This document shows, piece by piece, positions 60,230 to 64,000 of a stretch of DNA of 64,000 nt. This DNA comes from Lineus longissimus. Lineage: Eukaryota > Nemertea > Pilidiophora > Heteronemertea > Lineidae. The stretch lies in contig NC_088316.1 of assembly GCF_910592395.1 (NCBI RefSeq), positions 6,202,001 through 6,266,000 on the forward strand. The letters run 5' to 3'. Numbering within the stretch: the stretch's first letter is position 1; each line of letters opens with the position of its first letter. The notes under the pieces were generated by a model. The model was not told the DNA's origin. It ran no database searches and worked only from the letters and a program-made list of their open reading frames with translations. The position numbers and the translations under genes were made by a program.

Positions 60230-62069
60230 CAAACACTTCTATAAAACTCTGATCTCAAAGAACTCTATGACGAGAAATCACAGACATTTACCTGTGGGTG
60301 ATACCTGCTTTTAATGCATTTATGGTGCAGATTATAAGTATGTACATCACAGGACAAATCGAAATCCTTGTGACGTAAAACACGCTGCTCGATGGCGGCC
60401 ATCTTGTTGTACTGCTGACCTCGTTGACACGTGTTGTCAAGCCAAAAGGTGGCGCGATGCTATCAAGCCTTTTTTATGACCAGTCCGGCCAGGATATCGC
60501 ACTGGCAATTTGAAAGCGATTATGACACACGTCTTCGTCTCTTAATCTACCTCCGAGCAGCTGATATGATATCCATACTTTCATACTGCTTTGATAAGTC
60601 TTCTTTATTCGCCTTGTAAATACTAGCAATCATGAAGGAGACTGTAACATTGCCACGATTTGTACAACAACTGCATGCTTTAATCGGGAACTGCAATGAA
60701 TTTGTCTGTGCAATTATTTGATACATATATCATCATATTGTACTGTCCCATGTTGGGAAATCAGTTTAGTCAGAATTTAGGAATAGTGTTTCGTGACTTT
60801 ATAAGAAGAATACTGCTGAACACAGTGGACTCTTATTCTTTGAGCCGGTAACTCAGTCGGATTCTTGGATTGTAGCCCAACACTGAAGCTTAACTGGCAG
60901 ATCGACAAGAAACGTGAATTTTCAAAAAATATTTTTTAAAGGTGGCGATGATCGATCCAATGGGCACCCACAGAAACAGTGACCACCGCCTGATGCAAAT
61001 TGTCTGTGCGCTAGTGTTTTTCATCCCCGAGCTGACATAGAATAGTGGGGCAGACTATATTTGGGGATTATCACGCTAAAATTATCACGCTAAATAGAAG
61101 CACAGGTTAAATTGGTCACGATTCAGCAGTAGCCTTCGATTTGACTGACAGATACCAGCCACATTCGTAGAAATCCCTTTGCCCGTGCTGTGTACCAGTA
61201 CCAATAATCGAGAAAGCTTTTCCAGATTCTTTGCCCGCCGAGAGTGCCAATCCCGCAATTGACTGAACCGTTACTATGCTGTCCAATGTAATATTTCTCC
61301 ATGATAGTCTCTCGTTTTATGCATCTTTTACGAGTGTCGGGCGATTCCACGGCTAGAAGCTCCCATGACAAGCCAGTTAGGAATCTGTTCTATGCTTTGA
61401 AGTTCAATTTAACGGCCAGCCCAGGAGCATGTTACAAGAGGGGATCCTCCGAGATAGGGTCTTTTGGAACCTACGGAATATTGACTGCTTTATTGGAGAT
61501 TGCTCATGCGAGTATGGGTTCCTAGAGAATCCGATCTCATTCCAAGGTACTTTGAGCAACTTTGCCATGAATGCCCAAGGGACTTTACCTCTCAACGACA
61601 GGCTTGTACCGAACCGTTTTTGCTTGTACATGTCTTCATCAAGCAAATGAAGTTGCAAACACTTCAGCCTTTCAATCACAATCATATAAGAATTAGCTGA
61701 TAATAAAGTCTTTATAGTATATTTTCGGGAGAAAAATGGACTTCAAATTTACTTAAATCTCTGAATTGGATCCAAGTTGACGTCATCAACATATCACAGT
61801 TTTTGTGACTGGTTGATTTGGTGAATTTAGCCAATCAGATGTCTTGTCATGGGATGGTCAAGCATGTTCATGTATTTTCCTGGTCTGTGCTCAGAGTGTT
61901 TCCGGGAAAATTACACGAATTCGTTATCTCCTTGATCAGGCCTGCAATGTATACATGTACCCGTATCGCAATTTTGTTGTGTCCCGATCTGATTTTCACG
62001 TCGTATTCGTTCCCTAAATTTCGTCCTCATGATAGATTTGGCCCATTCAACGCAACGACCGGCGAAACA

Positions 62070-62126
62070 GGAACAAAATTTCCAAATTTATGCGTTACCG
62101 GATACAAAATTAGGAAATTTTGTTCC
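62070..62126. repeat. Perfect 14-bp inverted repeat
   Basis: GGAACAAAATTTCC at 62070-62083 and its exact reverse complement at 62113-62126 surround a 29-bp loop. Confidence 0.65.
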
Positions 62127-63665
62127 ATGCAACTTCGGACGACCGCTGCAGCGCTGATTCAAAATCCTCAAAAGATTTTTGGTCACGTTACCGAATTCAT
62201 TTCGGGGTCCAGATTATTTTTACACTGATAAAAACAATTGAAACAAGACTTTGTAACGTGTAAGGACCAAATGATATTTCATTCTTTCTGTGTATCTCAG
62301 GGATAATTGGACCTCAGATTACGCTGTCCATGACTTGTATATAAAAGAAAAAAAGAAGGCTTTGAAGGTAAATCATTCTCGTGTATTAATTTCAAATGTT
62401 TAATCAGTACATGAGTTTCGCCCCATCTAAAATCTGTTCGAGAAATAATTTTTTACAAATTTTCTGAAATCTTTTTGACTCACTTTAAAATCACACAACT
62501 CTGTTTGTGAATATCGTTTTACTCGAGAATGAATTGTTTTCAATTCACTTCTAATGGATACTGAGAAATTACTATGTGGAATCACTTTTTGTACAAATTA
62601 CTAATGCATTGGTGTTATGTAACACCAGCATGATATGCAACTTTGTAATGCAATTTCAGTGTTATAACTCAATGTTGTTTTTGTTTGAGACTTGCTACAA
62701 AACTGTACATGCGTCGGAATCATTCGAAATAGAATACAGGTATTCCATTCTGTCAAATATCATGCAACTTCAGGTGCCTTTAGGTTTTATAGCATTCCTT
62801 GTAAAACTAACAGCTAAACGTCGCTGTCGTATGTTATGTTGCGATGCCAAGTGTCGCGGGTGGGGTGGGGGGGGGGGGGTCAGGTCAATTATTAGTCTGG
62901 CATGCAATACAAAGGCCGGACACCAGTATACATGTACATGTGATGCAAATTACCAATAATTAATCAAAGATTAGTCTTTATTAATTCTAGATTTTACTGA
63001 AGTATCACAGCCGATTATTGTAAATAATAAATAAAGTAAAGGAATTATTATTACTCGTGACTCGAGGGCGCAGTTGTTTTGTGAAAGGGATCTTTGACCC
63101 GTGGAAAAAAAGTCCGATCCTATCAGAAGATCGTAAATTAACATGTTCATAAGGCTTTTGCGTCTTTTTAGCCATTCATCTTAATCCGTCATCAAACATT
63201 TCAGTGTGACTACCTCTCGGGGAACTAAGTCTACTTCACACGGCGTTCATTATAATACAGCCAATAATTCATTAAAAAAGTATTTTAAGTGAATGAAACG
63301 CCTCGTAAAACTGTATGATACTATTCCTTATTGCTCACATTCAGATCTCATCATTGCGGCATATCTGTAAGATATTTGGAGTTTTCAAAGATATATTTTA
63401 TGTCATGACAATTATTCAGTCATCCTGAATTTTAGTGATATACAGTACATGTACCGTAGATACACTTTCATTTTTGTCTATTATGTTCTAGTTTCATCCA
63501 TTAGCTATAGGTGGCGTCAGGAATTGGTTCTATGATCCGCCTGTTATCTGATGATGGTGCTATTAACCACACGTATGTAGAATTTCATGTTCTCCTTTTT
63601 TTTCTTTCTTGAGATACAGACCATACCCTACCTACCTCGCATTTTATATACATGTACATGAACTT

Positions 63666-63800
63666 CGATGCGCACCTCTCTGTAATTTGTTATCTAATTG
63701 TGTCCATGCTGAACATGCATAGTACTTTGGTATACATTTATGTCGATGCGCACCTCTCTGTAATTAGTTATCTACTTGTGTCCATGATGAACATGCATAG
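63666..63800. repeat. Tandem duplication, 77-bp period
   Basis: TCGATGCGCACCTCTCTGTA and GTGTCCATGMTGAACATGCA recur 77 bp apart, differing by a few bases. Confidence 0.85.
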
Positions 63801-64000
63801 TTTGTAAAAAAATGTCACATATTTGTATCGAGGTGTTTTCATCAATATTAAATGTCATTGTAGTCTGAAATGATAAATTTGTTGACCGTTTTTTTCCTTG
63901 GAACAACGGGACGAAAATTCATGTCACCCAAGCTCAGGACTCTCGGCTGATGTGACGCAAAACCACGCAAAACACCCATGACTTAAAGACGCTCTGGGCC

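Larger units (their letters stand above)
60230..64000. other. No gene downstream of Cdx
   Basis: Besides the two repeats listed separately, this stretch holds a run of about 14 G near 62863 and AT-rich sequence. The longest frame (about 61818-62228) does not begin with ATG and crosses an inverted repeat. No exon can be supported. Confidence 0.5.

Noticed and set aside
61818-62228. 136-residue plus-strand open frame after Cdx
   Set aside because: No ATG start; it crosses a perfect inverted repeat; no domain recognised.

Overview
The window reads as nuclear DNA of a marine invertebrate animal. It is AT-leaning and intergenic-rich, with spliced genes, tRNA-derived SINE heads, many small foldback elements and repeated ACATGTACATGT tracts. 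It has no operons, ribosome binding sites or bacterial gene density. The Cdx homeodomain, with its KINKKK tail, would fit a deuterostome such as an echinoderm or hemichordate, but a lophotrochozoan cannot be excluded from sequence alone.

Left third (1-18.5 kb). Apart from 1-8 kb of degenerate repeats, the first gene is the 5' end of a minus-strand PA-domain (Goliath/RNF130/RNF150-type) ubiquitin ligase. Its exon 1 lies at 8936-8444 and ends in a clean GTGAGT donor; the transmembrane and RING exons were not found. At 14292-15413 is an intact single-exon gene with its own TATA box and AATAAA signal. It encodes a PHD finger, a duplicated 32-residue acidic unit and a FLYWCH zinc finger. It looks like the front half of a FLYWCH-type Mutator-like (MULE) transposase that stops just before the catalytic domain. 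Immediately to the right (15905-16953) is a foldback DNA transposon that keeps the first exon of another, integrase-like transposase.

Middle (18.5-31 kb). No gene was recognised. The stretch holds tandem arrays (the largest at 26095-27310, with a relative at 17541-18441), foldback elements, local duplications and homopolymer G/C tracts. It is the intergenic space upstream of Cdx.

Right half (31.3-60.0 kb). This is one gene, the ParaHox homeobox gene Cdx (caudal), on the plus strand. Exon 1 (31303-31972) carries the N-terminal region and the YDWM hexapeptide. Exon 2 (59604-60046) carries the complete homeodomain and the C-terminus. The intron is about 27.6 kb. Inside it are a decayed copy of the hexapeptide-coding tail of exon 1, a higher-order tandem repeat (about 205-bp monomers in about 640-bp blocks), several transposon relics including a foldback nested in a SINE, and a TCF-like plus TAATTA motif cluster near 43.2-43.8 kb.

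The 4 kb after Cdx has no recognisable gene. Most other open frames in the window are short, lack an ATG, or lie across repeats, and are not annotated.
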